Position numbers and translations under genes: made by a program. This document shows, piece by piece, positions 1 through 11,990 of a stretch of 64,000 bases of DNA (positions are counted from its first letter, which is position 1; every line of letters begins with the position of its first letter). The DNA comes from Heliocidaris erythrogramma (lineage: Eukaryota; Echinodermata; Echinoidea; Camarodonta; Echinometridae), in NCBI GenBank assembly GCA_025617745.1, contig CM046861.1, positions 14,128,283-14,192,282 on the forward strand, given 5' to 3'. A model generated the notes under the pieces. That model had not been told where the DNA came from. It saw only the letters and a program-made list of their open reading frames with translations, and searched no databases.

Positions 1-330
1 GATGATGACGATGAAAAAAACAACAACAACAGCAACTATTATAATAATTATAATATTTATTTATTTATTGAAATATATTTAATCAGGATAACAAGAATCA
101 GATATAGGCTAGGTACAAAATCTGTTTTACATTCTGGTCCTGAAATTAATTAATGATAATACTACTAATAATACAAATAATGATAATGATAAAATAATAT
201 GAATAATAATAATAAGATGATCATTTTAACGGTGATGATGATACTGATGATGATGATAATGATAATGATAGTGATATCAATAGTAGTAGGAGTAGTAGTA
301 ATAATAATAATAATAATAATAATACATTGC
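1..330. repeat. AT-rich simple repeats (GAT/AAT)n
   Basis: This stretch is dominated by AAT, GAT and GTG triplets, with a clean AAT/ATA run at about 301-324. The open frame across it encodes only low-complexity Met/Ile/Asn and is not a gene. The ATA run next to the SINE that follows probably is that SINE's 3' tail, because the SINE lies on the minus strand. Confidence 0.8.
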
Positions 331-536
331 ATTTATAATGCGCTTAATACAAATGTTTCTAAGCGCCGAAGTATTATTACCCCGGCTGTAGCTAGGCTAC
401 CGAATTCGGTGCTCACAGCATTTCAAGGAATAAATTCCTACCGGGTACCCATTTACTACACCTGGGTAGAGAGTGGCAAATGTAGATTAATGTCTTGTCA
501 AAGGACATTAGTGCCGCGGCGGGACTCGAACCGCAA
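301..536 (-). mobile_element. tRNA-derived SINE, copy A (head truncated)
   Basis: Read on the minus strand, this is a diverged copy of the SINE seen whole at 5231-5581. It keeps the B-box-like part of the tRNA-related head (GGTTCGAGTCCC at about 523-534), the body motif TTAATCTACATTTGCC, the block around GGGTACCCGG, and an (ATT)n tail at 301-324. The first half of the tRNA head, including the A box, is missing and replaced by a (TAG)n run. It is an old, inactive copy. Confidence 0.75.
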
Positions 537-600
537 AAATAGTAGTAGTAGTAGTAGTAGGTGTAATAATAATAATAATAATAATGATAAAAATGATAAT
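537..600. repeat. (TAG)n and (AAT)n microsatellites
   Basis: TAG repeats at about 540-560 are followed by AAT repeats at about 565-585. They directly abut the truncated head of the SINE. Confidence 0.8.
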
Positions 601-1090
601 GACAGAACAATGATAAAAGGATAACAACTAAACAAGGGGTGTATCTGTATTCTAAAGAGTAAAGACTCGCAGTACATGAATATATCTCTTTGATCTATAT
701 CGTCAAAAATACAAGAAGTTTAAACATCCTCATCTGAATCAATATAGTTATGTTTATTCATTCATATAAGTTACGTTATCTCTGCGACATTGTGGTGACT
801 GGCATAATACTTTTTCTACAGCATTATACGAAGAAACTCGTGATAAATCGTTGAGATTCTGTTCATATAACATCCACGTTTATATGGCATTTAACAAAAA
901 TATCACACTACTTAAGCCGACAACAATTGAAAGGCGCAATGAACAGACACCTTGGGGAATATCAAATGTATATTTCATCGTGACCAAATTCATGTCGAGT
1001 CCGTCAGCGTTTTACTCTTCAGTACTTCAAGCATGCGTACATTAATTACATCGCGTGAAAAGAGTACCGACAAAAGTACTGTTGATGTGC
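601..1090. other. Unique AT-rich spacer
   Basis: I see no coding potential, RNA gene or recognisable repeat here. Open frames are short and show no protein-like composition. Confidence 0.5.
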
Positions 1091-1104
1091 GGTTAGACCA
1101 ATAT

Positions 1105-1437
1105 TTGCTTCTTTCCCCCCCCCTAGCTTTTAGTCCGTTAATGTATTTCCTGGGCAGCATGTGCAGTGTGCACATTTACTCGCCAGTTTATATTGAACCT
1201 CCCCCCCCCCCCCCTCTCTTTATTTATATATCTCTCTCTCTTTCTCTCCCTTTCTTGCACTTATCCTTTTCCCTTTATAACCTCATATTTATTTTACTCT
1301 CTTTCCCTTTTTACACCCCTCTCTCTTTCTCTCTCTCCCTCTCCCTTTCTTTCACCTATCCTTTCACTCTCTTTAATTAACCTCGTATTTTTCTCACTCT
1401 CTTCTCCTTTTACCGTGTTTACACCTCTCCCTCTATG

Positions 1438-1474
<37 letters not shown>

Positions 1475-1495
1475 CTTATGCCTGTCTTTCTTTCT
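1105..1495. repeat. Pyrimidine-rich tract with C-run and (TC)n(TA)n
   Basis: The plus strand is almost entirely C and T for about 390 bases. It includes a C run at about 1201-1214 and a TC repeat passing into a TA repeat at about 1437-1474. Long open frames here encode only Leu/Ser/Pro/Phe strings and are artefacts of composition. Such strand asymmetry can form triplex DNA. Confidence 0.85.
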
Positions 1496-1534
1496 CTATC
1501 TTTAAACGGTTCCTATCTTAGTACATGTGGCACA

Positions 1535-1707
1535 TGATTGGGTCCAAACCATTTTCATTATTGCCAAATGAACTGAATAATATTCCAAATATGAATATGG
1601 GTTGAATGAATACCAAATGGACTGAAAGAACGGGCGTAATGATGATTAACATTGGGTCAACTGAAATTAATTCCTAGTTTCTTGTCCCCAACTTCCCTTT
1701 TCAGGCC

Positions 1708-1738
<31 letters not shown>

Positions 1739-1950
1739 TTTGATATTCTTGTTCTGAAATGGACTAAATAAGAACCTGGAGACATCTAGACTATGAAGGA
1801 AACAAAAATCATTGATACAATGCGTTTCACCTTGTTTTGAACCTATATGAAGTGCTTGTACAAATGAAATTGAATGAAGAAAATGTGCGTGGCCGGATTT
1901 TGACCCAATAGCAGTTTATTGGGTCAAATTCATATCAAATATTAAAAAAT
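1535..1950. repeat. Degenerate word cluster (TTGGGTCMAA)
   Basis: The word ATTGGGTCMAA recurs at about 1539, 1652 and 1918, and inverted as TTGACCCAAT at about 1898. AAATGGACT is repeated as well. No open frame of interest. A (GTTTT)n run lies at about 1713-1736. It resembles the other word-based repeats in this window but has no recognised core. Confidence 0.4.
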
Positions 1951-2242
1951 AAATATCATGGAACCCCCCTCATCGTCATTATTACATAATTCCGGACGAG
2001 AAATTAGGAATCAAAATATATACTTTTTGTTGAATAGAAATCTATAGATAGCCTGTAGTTTTGTTGAGCATTACAAGCCCTACCGTCTTGATTTTCACTT
2101 CAAGGTATTTATTGTACTTTTCTTTGTGAGAAAAAAGGATAAATTGAAAGGAGATTATCTTGAGGATTAGGTTGGTTGGTTCTTCTTTATGATGGCGCTC
2201 TTCAATCTCCTCAGATTATTTGCGCCAGTCATAGTAAGTCAA

Positions 2243-2259
2243 AGAAGTCAAGGAGGTGA
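2243..2259. repeat. 5' target-site duplication of the L1/Tx1-like LINE
   Basis: AGAAGTCAAGGAGGTGA here matches GAAAGTCAAGGAAGTGA at 7135-7151 after the short poly-A. The paired copies bound the LINE and show that 2260-7134 is one insertion event with its 5' end present. Confidence 0.75.
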
Positions 2260-2489
2260 GGGCGCCCTTGTGTTTCGTTTAGGAATGGCGGAGTAAAATT
2301 ATCTCTCCGGATTTTGGTATTTTTTTAAACAGTCAACCATCTCCATGGTCAAGTAAACTAGATATTTCTGTTTTTTTCACTGTGACTCCCAGCCTGACTT
2401 CTTTGGACTAATGGACATGCACCATATAAGTTGAAAAAAGTAAGTCAATTTGTGTCTATACATACATATACTCTACATTTTATTTCGCT

Positions 2490-3291
2490 ATGGATAAGAC
2501 CGCGCCCTTCGCCGATAAGCCTATGTTGAGAATGCCGAATGAAAGTGACATGTTGAAGGATATTTGGATGAAATGCCGGTGACAAACTGTCAGAAAAACT
2601 GGATAGATTATGCGAGCGAGTAGATAGAATAGAAGTGAAGATATCTGATTTAGAGAATCAAAACACAGATTTGGAAACCGGTATGAGTCATATGGAATTC
2701 GAAGTTGGAGAAATAAAATGCAGTCTAGATACAAAAGCTGCCGCCTGGGACATAACAAAAGTAAAGATGCAAATTGCGGATTTGGGGAACAGGAACAAAA
2801 GAAACAATGTGGTATTACATAATGTACCCGAGGGTGCCGAAGGAGACAACGTTGACTGCACGGGCCTGGTTCATGCATTTCTACGTGACAAGATGGAAAT
2901 CCCGCAAGCTATGGAAATTGAGCGTGCACACCGCACCCCGATGACGTCACGGCTACGCCCAGGTACCGCCCACACGGACGCGAGACCAAGGCCTATTCAC
3001 GTAAGGTTTCTTCGCTACCGCGATCGCGAGCTCACGGTGCTGAAAACATCGACACAAAAGAAAAATCTCGAGATTAGAGGAAAGCGCATCTTTATTTCAG
3101 ATGATGTACACCAGGATACAAGAGAGCAACATCGCCGCCTGATGAAAATAGTGAAAGACCTGAGAGAGAAAGGAAACTTTGCATTTATTCCATGGTCGGT
3201 TCCAAGAGCGACAAAGTATAAAGAAGGTGGGAAAGGCATTTCAGGTCCTCTGAAAACCATGCGCGATCCGATGCGAATGAAATACATCTAA
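2490..3291 (+). pseudogene. LINE ORF1: L1-type RNA-binding protein, frameshifted
   Basis: ORF1 proteins of L1-like elements are nucleic-acid-binding chaperones that coat element RNA. The ATG at 2490 opens MDKTAPFADKPM; the frame shifts near 2580 and continues to the stop at 3289-3291. After the shift there is a heptad-like coiled coil (DKLSEKLDRLCERVDRIE through about 2770). Next comes an RRM-like segment with RNNVVLHNVPEG at about 2798-2835, then a C-terminal domain with RPIHVRFLRYRDRELTVLK at about 2989-3045. Coiled coil, RRM and C-terminal domain is the order of the Transposase_22 family. The single frameshift makes it inactive unless recoding occurs. Confidence 0.85.
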
Positions 3292-3604
3292 ACTATACTT
3301 CTAATGCTCATGGAGATGGAGCGTTCACTTTTGTTTTGATTATTGGTATAGATATTCTATACCAAGTCTTTTAATATACCAAAATCTTTGTCATTGTCAA
3401 TGAAAGTGAGACTGGTAATTTTAAGAAAAATAGTTTGAGCTATTGCATTGATATTGAGGTCTAATGCGAATATGATTTGCCCTTATCAGACAATTTGCAT
3501 AAGTCTGCATTGTCTGAGAATGATCCTTTGGATGTGTAGTAGTTTTAAGTTATGGTCTAAAATTCGCTTCTTATTTTATTTGTCTTTGACATTCAACTTC
3601 CAAA

Positions 3605-6600
3605 ATGGGTGAAGCAATTAATGTAAAATTATACTCGCTGAATGTAAGGGGCCTTGTTGACAAAATAAAACGGAGGTGTGTTTTTGATTGGATGAGAAAT
3701 ACACAATATGAAATGTTTTTTCTACAAGAAACTCATAGTACGATAGAAAGTGAAAATATGTGGTCCAATGAGTGGGGATATAAGATTTACGGAAAATCCA
3801 ATAGCGCAGGGGTATGCATTTTGTTGAAACCTACTTCAGGTACTATACTGCGCACTCAGTGCACAGAGATGAATCCGGTCGTATTTTGCTTTTAAATGTT
3901 TCATATGATAATACAAAGTTTACCGTGGTAAATATATATGGCCCTAACAAGGATGAGTTGGTGGTTTTTGAAAATTTACATTCTCTAATACAGCAGTTTG
4001 GTGAAGAACCTTACATTATTGGTGGAGATATGAATACTGTTCAAGATCCTCACATGGACCGTTATCCCAACCATACCCAATATCATCCAAATTGCTTTAC
4101 TCGTATAGAATTACTGAAAGAAGATATGGACCTGGTAGATGTATGGCGCTACATGAACCCATGTAAACTCCAATTTACCTGGCGCTCTAAATCTGCTCAA
4201 AGTAGAATTGAATGTTTTTTAATTTCCAGTACGCTGAAATTTTTTGTTGATAATGTAGACGTACATTATGGTTACAGAAGTGACCATTCGGCCATCAGTC
4301 TATCTGTCAAACGCTGGGTCGCACAAAGGGGTCCAGGGTTTTGGAAGATGAACACCTTCCCTGTTATCAATTTCTGCTTATAAAAAAGACATACAAAAAA
4401 CTATAAAATCTGTTATACAGGAAAAAAAGAATATGGAAGCAAATAAACTTTGGGAATATTTGAAATACAAAATCAAAGAAAAATTTATTTTTATCTCTTC
4501 CAGTCATAAAAAGAAAATTAAATCTAAATGTAACGCCCTACTGAAGGATATTGAAAATATCCAATGTTTTTTGACAGATTAGATAATCCGGATGACTCTT
4601 ATATGAGGGAACAATTGGTATGTAAAGAAGCGGAGTTACAATGTATGCATGAGGAACATGTTCGCGGAATAATGGTCCGCACTAGAGCCACTTGGATTTC
4701 TGAGGGAGAAAAAAATTCACGCTATTTCTTAAATTTAGAGAAGAGGTATTTTGATAAAAAAAGCATATAGTCTTTTCGATAGATTTCGAAAAAGCCTTCG
4801 ATTCTGTTGAATGGAATTTTCTAAATATTTGTTTAAATAAGTATAAATAAATAAATAAGTAAAGAATAAATAAATAAATACAGAAAAATAAGTTTGGTTT
4901 TGGCAATACATTTAAATCTTTTGTTAAACTGATGTATACAACTGTGTCATAAATAATGGATTCTCATCATCTGTTTTTAATCTCCACAAGGGGGTTAGAC
5001 AAGGTTGCCCTCTTTCTCCGTACTTGTTTCTGATTGGAGCAGAGATATTGGGAATTATGTTGAGACAGCGTACACAAATTCATGGAATTAATTTTAACGG
5101 AAACGAAATACGATTATAAAGTCAATATGCTGATGATTCACTGATTTATCTTGATGCTAATGAGCATAATCTTTCCACATGTTTCGATATGTTATACAAA
5201 TATTTTAATATTTCTGGTTTAAAAGTTATAATAATAATAATATGGACATTTGTATTGCGCCGGTATCCATCATGAGAGATGCTCATGGCGCAGATTATTA
5301 TTATTATCCCCGGTCATTGGATCCTGGCACGCCCGCACACAGTGTATGCACATTCTCCACTCCCTGGGGAGCATTCCAGCCAGGCGTCTGTTAAGCGCAC
5401 ACATGCTAAGCAAAGGACATTACCTTTCGCCATCCTACCGGGTACCCATTTAACACCTGGGTGGAGAGTGGCAAATGTAGATTAACGTCTTGCCAAAGGA
5501 CGCTAGTGCTGCGGTGGGATTCGAACTCCGGACCTCGTGGTTCACAGTCCGGGGACTTATCCACTGATCCACAACACCTCTACGTGTTAATGTCAATAAG
5601 AGTAAAATTGCGAGGCTAGGAAATTTTCAAGGTACATTATGTAGACAACTACCTTTAGAATGGGTCGACAATGTGATTAACTACTTAGGAATAAAAATTC
5701 CAGTACAGGATTTGTCAGATATTTGTTCGATAAATTTTGATGTCAAATTGAAAGAAACGTACAAACTCGTGAAAGTGTGTAATTTTCGCAACGTGTCTTT
5801 TTTAGGAAAAAATACAATACAGAAATCATTGATACTTCCCAAGTTTGTTTATTTGTTCAGTAATTTACCAGACCCACCACAAAGCTTTTTTTATACACTG
5901 CAAAGGACATTCTTTGAATTTTTATGGAGTGGGAAAAAAGACCGTATCAAAAGAAATATAATGTTCAATGAATATGAAAATGGGGGTTGAAAATGACCCA
6001 TATTCAAAGTTTCTGTAGTGCTTTCAATAACCACAATAAAGGCATGTGGGAAAATTTTTTTCTCTTTCAAGTGAATTCATATGGTGGAGAATTTATTTTC
6101 AGGGGTAATTTCTGTGCTGATGATGTAACGATTTTTCATGTTGGTAAATTTTGGCACGATGTCTTGATAGCTTGGTCCTCCTATAAATACTACAATCCGG
6201 TCAAATTCAAGGAAATTGTATCACAATCTATATGGAATAATTCATTTGTTAAGATAGATGGTAAAACAATTTTCTTCAGAAAATGGTTTGATGGAAGTAT
6301 TAAGTTTATTAGTGATATTTTGAAGGAGAATGGAAGTTTTAAATCATTTACAGAAATGCAACTCAATTTTAATCTCAACTCAATTGTTTATGCTATCAAG
6401 TCATCATGGATAAATTTTGTTATTCATTGTTTGTAAATGAGGTATGTTTAAGTTTGAATACTACAAATCATTTGAATAAATGGGAAAGTGATCTTAATAT
6501 GGGTTTAGAAACGTTAATTCAGTGGCAAGATCGATTTAAAACAATATTCAAGGCCACGCTTGATACGAAGATACGTACTTTTCAGTTTAAGTTCATTCAT

Positions 6601-7035
6601 AGAAGAATCGCCACTAATGAATTTTTGTTTCGTATTGGTATCAAAAGTTCACCAAGATGTAATTTCTGTCACAAAGAAAGTCAAAATCTTATGCATTTGT
6701 TTTTCTATTGTTCAGTTGTTAAGATATTTTGGAACGAAGTAAACAAATGGTTGGCTGATTTAAACGTTCTTACTTTGCCACTTTCAGTTTTAGATATTTG
6801 TTTTGGAGTTCATACAAGGCATGGTTTAGTCAACACCATTCTGTTTCATGCTAAGTACTTTATTTACAGATATAAATACATTGATAAAACATTGATTTTC
6901 AAACATTTTCAAAAAGACATAATTTTTTTAGAAAAAGTAGAGCGAGTTATTGCAATTAGACAAGGCAAATGTTTAGTTCACCAAGATAAATGGAAAGCAA
7001 TGAATATGTCACATGATCTACTTGCTGAATTGTAA
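3605..7035 (+). pseudogene. LINE ORF2: endonuclease plus reverse transcriptase, broken
   Basis: ORF2 would nick target DNA and copy element RNA. The apurinic-type endonuclease shows SLNVRGL, the catalytic-Glu motif LQETH, GGDMNT, SRIEC (normally RID) and SDHSAIS, with a frameshift between the 3605 and 3814 frames. Further shifts occur at about 4380 and 4560. At about 4770 FLNLEKR is followed almost directly by IDFEKAFDSVEW, so the first reverse-transcriptase blocks are deleted. VRQGCPLSPYLF and YADD (about 5130) follow. A SINE splits the thumb region. The C-terminal part has a Cys-His knuckle (CNFCHKES then HLFFYC, about 6658-6705), typical of L1/Tx1 ORF2. Several stops confirm decay. Confidence 0.9.
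5231..5581 (-). mobile_element. tRNA-derived SINE, copy B (complete)
   Basis: This is the best complete copy of the main SINE family. On the minus strand the tRNA-like head starts at 5581 (AGAGGTGTTGTGGATCAG) and carries an A-box-like TGGATCAGTGG and a B box GAGTTCGAATCC. A conserved body follows, with GGCAAGACGTTAATC and TAAATGGGTACCCGGT, then a 3' region with GCGCAATACAAATG and an (ATT)n tail at 5231-5242. It sits inside LINE ORF2 between the YADD block and the thumb region, so it is younger than the LINE. The tail resembles those of SINEs mobilised by L2/CR1-type LINEs, but the partner is not identified. Confidence 0.85.
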
Positions 7036-7151
7036 CATACCTTTCATTTATATATGATTCATGATTTATTGTTCTTGAATGTATGGATTTTGTTTACTGA
7101 AATGAAGCAATAAAATCCATAATGAGAAAAAAAAGAAAGTCAAGGAAGTGA

Positions 7152-8196
7152 TTCGCGTTGAAGAACGACCTCCCCTCGTCAACTCCTCTTGATTACCCAG
7201 TCAACGAGGTCATAGGTAGTTGCATAAGATGGTAAGAAGGCCTTCACTAGACGATCTGGTTCAACGGACGGTCACGTGACGTCGCTTACGAAATCACCAT
7301 CATCATGGATGTGCTTCCGCTATACTTATGTAAGTCGCCATTTTTATTATTATATAACAATTTTTCTCAAATTCAATAAGCAAGATGTACATTATTCAAC
7401 GTGCACTGAAAAGCAAATCAAAGGCTGAAACGATTACATGAAACTTTCATTATTATTTAATAATTATGTTGCAAATCTAAGGCTGGAAGAATACCTTAAA
7501 ACTTTTATAATTTTATCATAATAATATTGTCATATTGTCATTAAATTGAAATTTGAATTGAATTGATAATACAATTGAATTGATGATACAAATATTTCCC
7601 TCAAAGAGGGTGCTTACTTATGTTAGACATAGTGTTACGAGGCGCCAATGGGTGTGTATATCTTGGTGTATATGTGTGCGTATAGAGGGTGGGCTTAGGG
7701 GGCTACAGTTCCGAGAATTTTTAAATTACCAATATTCGGAAAACCGTAATTTCACATTTGGACAAGGAGGTGCTCCGTATTAAAAATGATCTTACTATTA
7801 TATTTTGATGATCACATTTGCTTTGAAAGTGTGAATTTCGTCCGAAAAATTAAAAAATGAAATATTGATACTAAGCCAAGAGACCACAGCCCCCTCCCCT
7901 TCGAAATTATGCCCTTACGATTATGATGCTCAATAGAGATGCATATCAGGTTGAAAGGGTTTGTCTCCGCCTACGTAACCTAATATATTGAGCTGATTTA
8001 GCAATATCTACCTTTTTTTAAAACATTACATAATTGTACCTTTTTTGCTTTTGAACATTTTTTCTTTGAATCTGGCACCTTTTCACGATTCCTCCTCCAA
8101 TAATTCCATGTAATATCACTCACTTTAGTGACGTCTTTGTATAAGGTTTAACCCAATTGCGTTTCTTACATAATCATGTTTCATTTCTCAGAGTCC
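7152..8196. other. Unique AT-rich spacer
   Basis: No gene, RNA gene or clear repeat is seen. Short open frames such as that at 7580-7783 lack protein-like composition and splice context. Confidence 0.5.
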
Positions 8197-8322
8197 GGGC
8201 CCGTTGCATAAAACTTGCGTTTGAACGCAACTCAGGAAAATCAAACGCAACTTTATTTTCAGCCAATCAGAAGTGCGCATTAAGGACTTGCAATTAAACG
8301 CATGTTTTATGCAAGGGGCCCC
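8197..8322. mobile_element. Palindromic miniature element, GGGCCC-ended
   Basis: The ends are GGGCCCGTTGCATAAAAC and, inverted, GGGCCCCTTGCATAAAAC. Inside, the word AACGCAA/TTGCGTT appears in both orientations around a core CAGCCAATCAG, the inverse of CTGATTGGCTG. The element at 44601-44748 has the same ends and core but different inner words. No coding capacity. Confidence 0.7.
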
Positions 8323-9672
8323 AGCAGGAGTAATTAATATCCATCATCAACTTATATACTCAATATTCGGAAGTATTTTTTAATCTATAAACCTTTTAAA
8401 GATTCCCCTCCAATATATTTTCTTTTAAAAATCAGTCATCTTGAATGACGTTTAAATATTAGATTTTATCAATTGCCTTCCTATCTTGTTTTCTTCTTAT
8501 TTCTCGGTATTCACATTTGAAGAGTAACTAACATCCATTACCAATTTAGATACACATTCATTATTCGAAAGTATTTTATAAATGCAACTGAAATCTTTCG
8601 ATGATCCCACTCGCTTATTTCTTTTTTGTAATTCTATCATCTGGAGTGACGTCTGTGTATTAGTTAGTTTTAATCAATTGTAACTTAGTCTTTTAATTCT
8701 TATTTCTTCGTATTCACACTTCAGAGGAAATTGATCATATCCGACATCAACTCAGATATACATGTATATTCAATATTCCAAGAAATGGGTGTACCTTACA
8801 CGGCAGATCCTCGTTGAATATTGTATGAGCTGTGATGAAATGATCGGAGCAGGAAGTTGAACAGAAACAGGGAGATAATCCAACCAAGATCCGCGCGTGA
8901 TTGGAAATGAAGATTGCGAAGAGGCGTTATGCTGATTTGATTACAAAATCATTTTAAATGGAAATTTATCGACATCATGAAAAAAATTGCTGCAAATTCA
9001 CCGCTGACGTTTTATTTTTCCATCTATTCATATATTTTCGGGAGTATGCACAAAGTAACGTAATTTCCTGAGGGATTGTCCTACGATCTACCCAGGCTTC
9101 ATCATCGTCTTGTCTTGGGAAGCAAACCACAGTTGAATTAGTTAACAGAGCCAGTAAGCGTGTAAATTATGGGAGAAATTTGGTATAGGTGCATGTTTAA
9201 AGTAAATTTTAAATCAACAAATATTCAGATTTCAAAAATGGACAAATCAGGCATATCAGAGTGACGTCAATGAGAAGTACATTTGTTTGTGCAATAATGT
9301 GTTTAAAAAAAACCCAATTAACTATCCATTTGCCTTTTTTCTAGCTTCTAGTCAGGCAGAAATAATATTTCGCTAATGTCTTAGCCAAATTATTTGTGAC
9401 ACATTAATTCTGACCTGCATATAATTGTTATGATTATCTGAAAGGATAAAAATAATGCAACTCTTCAAATTAACTTGCGTAATATACTTTTAATATGTCT
9501 ATTTATCTTGATTTGACATAAGATGACGGGAAAATTCTTATAAATACGTTAGTTACCTGGTTACATTGCCAGATATGGAAGGAACTTCGAGCGTTTTCAG
9601 TTGGCCAGTTTATGAATATCAAATGAATAAAATAACCCTTATTATAGAAGGCGGCGGCAGCTTATTTTTCCT
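8323..9672. other. Unique spacer
   Basis: I find no open frame with protein-like content, no RNA gene and no strong repeat in this AT-rich stretch. Confidence 0.45.
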
Positions 9673-9917
9673 TTAAAGATAAAAGTGAGTTCTGGTCATG
9701 TGATTACATTGTGTCAAAGCGTTTGGGAAACAGGAAAGGTTGATTATGTCTACAAAATGATAAGAAATTAACCCAGTTTCGCAGAAAAACACAATTGTAC
9801 TACACACAGAAGTGGTCATATGGGACGACATACACATGCGGCATCAATCATAATGTATCAGCTAGTTTTCGCCATATTTTTTTTATATGAGGGCATTTGA
9901 AGAGCAGTCCTTTTTAA
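9673..9917. mobile_element. TTAA-flanked miniature element (AGGG family)
   Basis: TTAA occurs at both ends (9673-9676 and 9914-9917). The left part, AAAGTGAGTTCTGGTCATG, matches the inverted right end of the element at 17047-17433. The right part (inverse GGACTGCTCTTCAAA) matches that element's interior near 17150. Probably a rearranged member of the same non-autonomous family. Confidence 0.5.
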
Positions 9918-10849
9918 AGTAGATATTCAAAGAAAATCACAAATATGGCAATTAATGTATCACTAGAAACTGGGAAGCTTACAGATGGCAATCGTATAAG
10001 TTTTATGTCAACTGCGTATCTGATGATTATAAAAACAACACAAATAAAAGCTCTTCTCAGCATCTGGAATATCCGAGGATTCGCCAGAAATATAGCGATG
10101 TTTTGATGTCGTCACACTCGGGATCGATCCTGCTTAAGCAGACGACGTCCTATAATGAATGAACGTAATTGCAATGCAATTATTTATCAAATTATAACGA
10201 GTTTGGTGTATTTAAACATGACCTTATTTCACACCATTATAAAGGGAAAGTGAAACTGATTCTGATAGCTAAAACCGTTTGATTGTAAATACACAGGAAA
10301 AGGGCCAATGATCAATGAAATAAACCCCACTTTCAAATTGAAAAGCCCTCCGAATAATAGCAGGATGGTATTCGTTCCCTCTTGAAACGCCGAACATGCC
10401 CCGGTGCAAGCAGCTGAAAATACAATGGCGTCTTATTTTGTTTACAAGTGACTGATTCCTTTATTTTTTTAACGCTGCATTTTTCATCAAAATAATACCA
10501 TACACGAAGTTAAGAGTGAGGCAACAGACTAACATTCAGACTGACGCTAGTGAAGGAAGAGAAATAAGTGAAGAGGAGATGACAAAATAGGCTCTGAAAA
10601 ATGTGTAAGATGTTATGGGACATCGTCTGCTTAGACAGGACTGGTCCATGGTGTGTCGTCACATATCTCAGCAGCGTTCGAGGAGCTCTTCAGCTGCTAT
10701 ATCGGGGGCTGTATTTTACCGTTTTATAATTGATAATAATCATTACTTCAAATGTTTCCAAGCGTTGAATTTGGATAACCTTGTTTAATTTATGCCATCT
10801 ATGCAATAATAAGTATTAAGCCAATATTTAAAATCATTAAAGTTCTACT
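9918..10849. other. Spacer with a weak inverted repeat
   Basis: GTCGTCACACTC through AAGCAGACGACGTCC at about 10109-10151 is loosely complementary to a block at about 10609-10670, roughly three-quarters identical. This may be the eroded ends of an old DNA element. No coding region recognised. Confidence 0.35.
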
Positions 10850-10945
10850 TTAAGGGAATATTCTACTATGATGTACTTCCAAACCGGGAATGAAAAAGCT
10901 CACAATTTTTGTTTTACCTTTCCCAGAACTCAACCTTCTCTTTAA
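10850..10945 (-). mobile_element. Short TTAA element related to 17047-17433
   Basis: TTAA at 10850-10853 and 10942-10945 bounds a 96-base copy. On the minus strand it reads TTGAGTTCTGGGAAAGG and ends TAGAATATTCCC, matching the left end of the longer element at 17047. An internally deleted member of the family. Confidence 0.6.
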
Positions 10946-11010
10946 AGTTGAAACTAATCAGTTATCGAGGTGCAGTCAAGTATCCTGTAGTATACTGTGC
11001 ATCCCCCAAA

Positions 11011-11990
11011 AAGTAAACAGTTGGAAAAGTCTTCCGAACAAATATTTTTGATTATTTTCAATGAATTGTAATTCTTGTAGATTGCTTAGGGTCCCTTCCA
11101 TAAGTTCCATACAATAACACCAATGGATCTGACTAGTTATTACGCTTGAGTGATCTAAAACCACATTTCTTAAAGGGTGCATAATTCAGACTTGACAAGA
11201 ATAGGTGTTTATTCTGACTGGTATGAACAAAGTTGAGAACCGTTTGAAATTGACGGTATCAAAAGTCTCCCCAATTAAATGTTTGAAAATATTTTCAGGA
11301 AAATGTTATACCTGCGGTTAGCTTAGGATCTCTTCTACCAAATGACATTAAAGTTTTTCACAATTTTTTATGCATGAGTGAGCAAAAGCCACTTTTGTGA
11401 AATGGTTCAAAATCCATTCTTGAAAAACGTTTGTTGTTGTTCTGGCTGGTATGAGCCAAGTTGAGAGTCATGAAAAGACTTTGAAATTTTATATATTGAT
11501 CATTGAAAGACTATTTATGACAGAACAGACATTGTTCAATGTGTTTCCTGATATATCCCATCAAAACTTTATGGTTTAGTGAGCAAGCCAGATGAAATTA
11601 AGACTCGCCAAACATAACATTTTGAAACACTCAGCAAAGTAGTTAAATGCTCACTCAAGCATAAAATGTTGATGGAATGATGTGTAACGACATGCAGAGA
11701 ATAGCTTGTTATTTCATAAATTGTATTTTATTGATCAGAATATGGAAATTTCTAAGCCTTTACATGACTCTCAGCTCGGCTGATACCAGCCAGAGCCAAT
11801 ATCAATTCTTGTCAAGACTGGATTTTGCACCCTTTCACAAAATTGGCTTTTGCTTACTCAAGCGTCAGATATTTGGAATATTTTTATGTCATTTGATAGA
11901 AGCCACCCTAAGCTATCGACAGGTATGAACATTTCCTAAACATATTTTGAAACATTTATTTGGGGAGAATTTTTCCAACTGTTTACTTTT
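11011..11990. mobile_element. Large fold-back element, about 1 kb
   Basis: The left end AAAGTAAACAGTTGGAAAA and right end TTTTCCAACTGTTTACTTT are inverted. The complementarity continues inward for more than 200 bases per arm with substitutions, including GCTTAGGGT, ACGCTTGAGT and GACTTGACAAGAAT and their inverses. A third, partial copy of the arm lies at about 11260-11480. No transposase frame is present, so this is a non-autonomous fold-back DNA element. Its right end directly abuts the next element. Confidence 0.7.

Larger units (their letters stand above)
2260..7134 (+). mobile_element. Full-length but decayed L1/Tx1-like LINE
   Basis: This non-LTR retrotransposon insertion is about 4.9 kb. 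In order it has a 5' UTR beginning GGGCGCCC (2260-2489), ORF1 (2490-3291), an intergenic gap, ORF2 with an endonuclease and reverse transcriptase (3605-7035), a short 3' UTR, an AATAAA-like signal near 7110 and a short poly-A. Target-site duplications of about 15 bases flank it. ORF1 has one frameshift. ORF2 has several frameshifts, a large internal deletion near 4770 and a SINE inserted at 5231-5581. It cannot be autonomous now. Confidence 0.85.

Noticed and set aside
199-624. 141-codon frame at the window start
   Set aside because: It runs through triplet microsatellites and a SINE; not protein-like.
952-1537. Open frames of 123-142 codons
   Set aside because: Pyrimidine-rich low-complexity DNA; no domain, only Ser/Leu/Pro/Phe runs.
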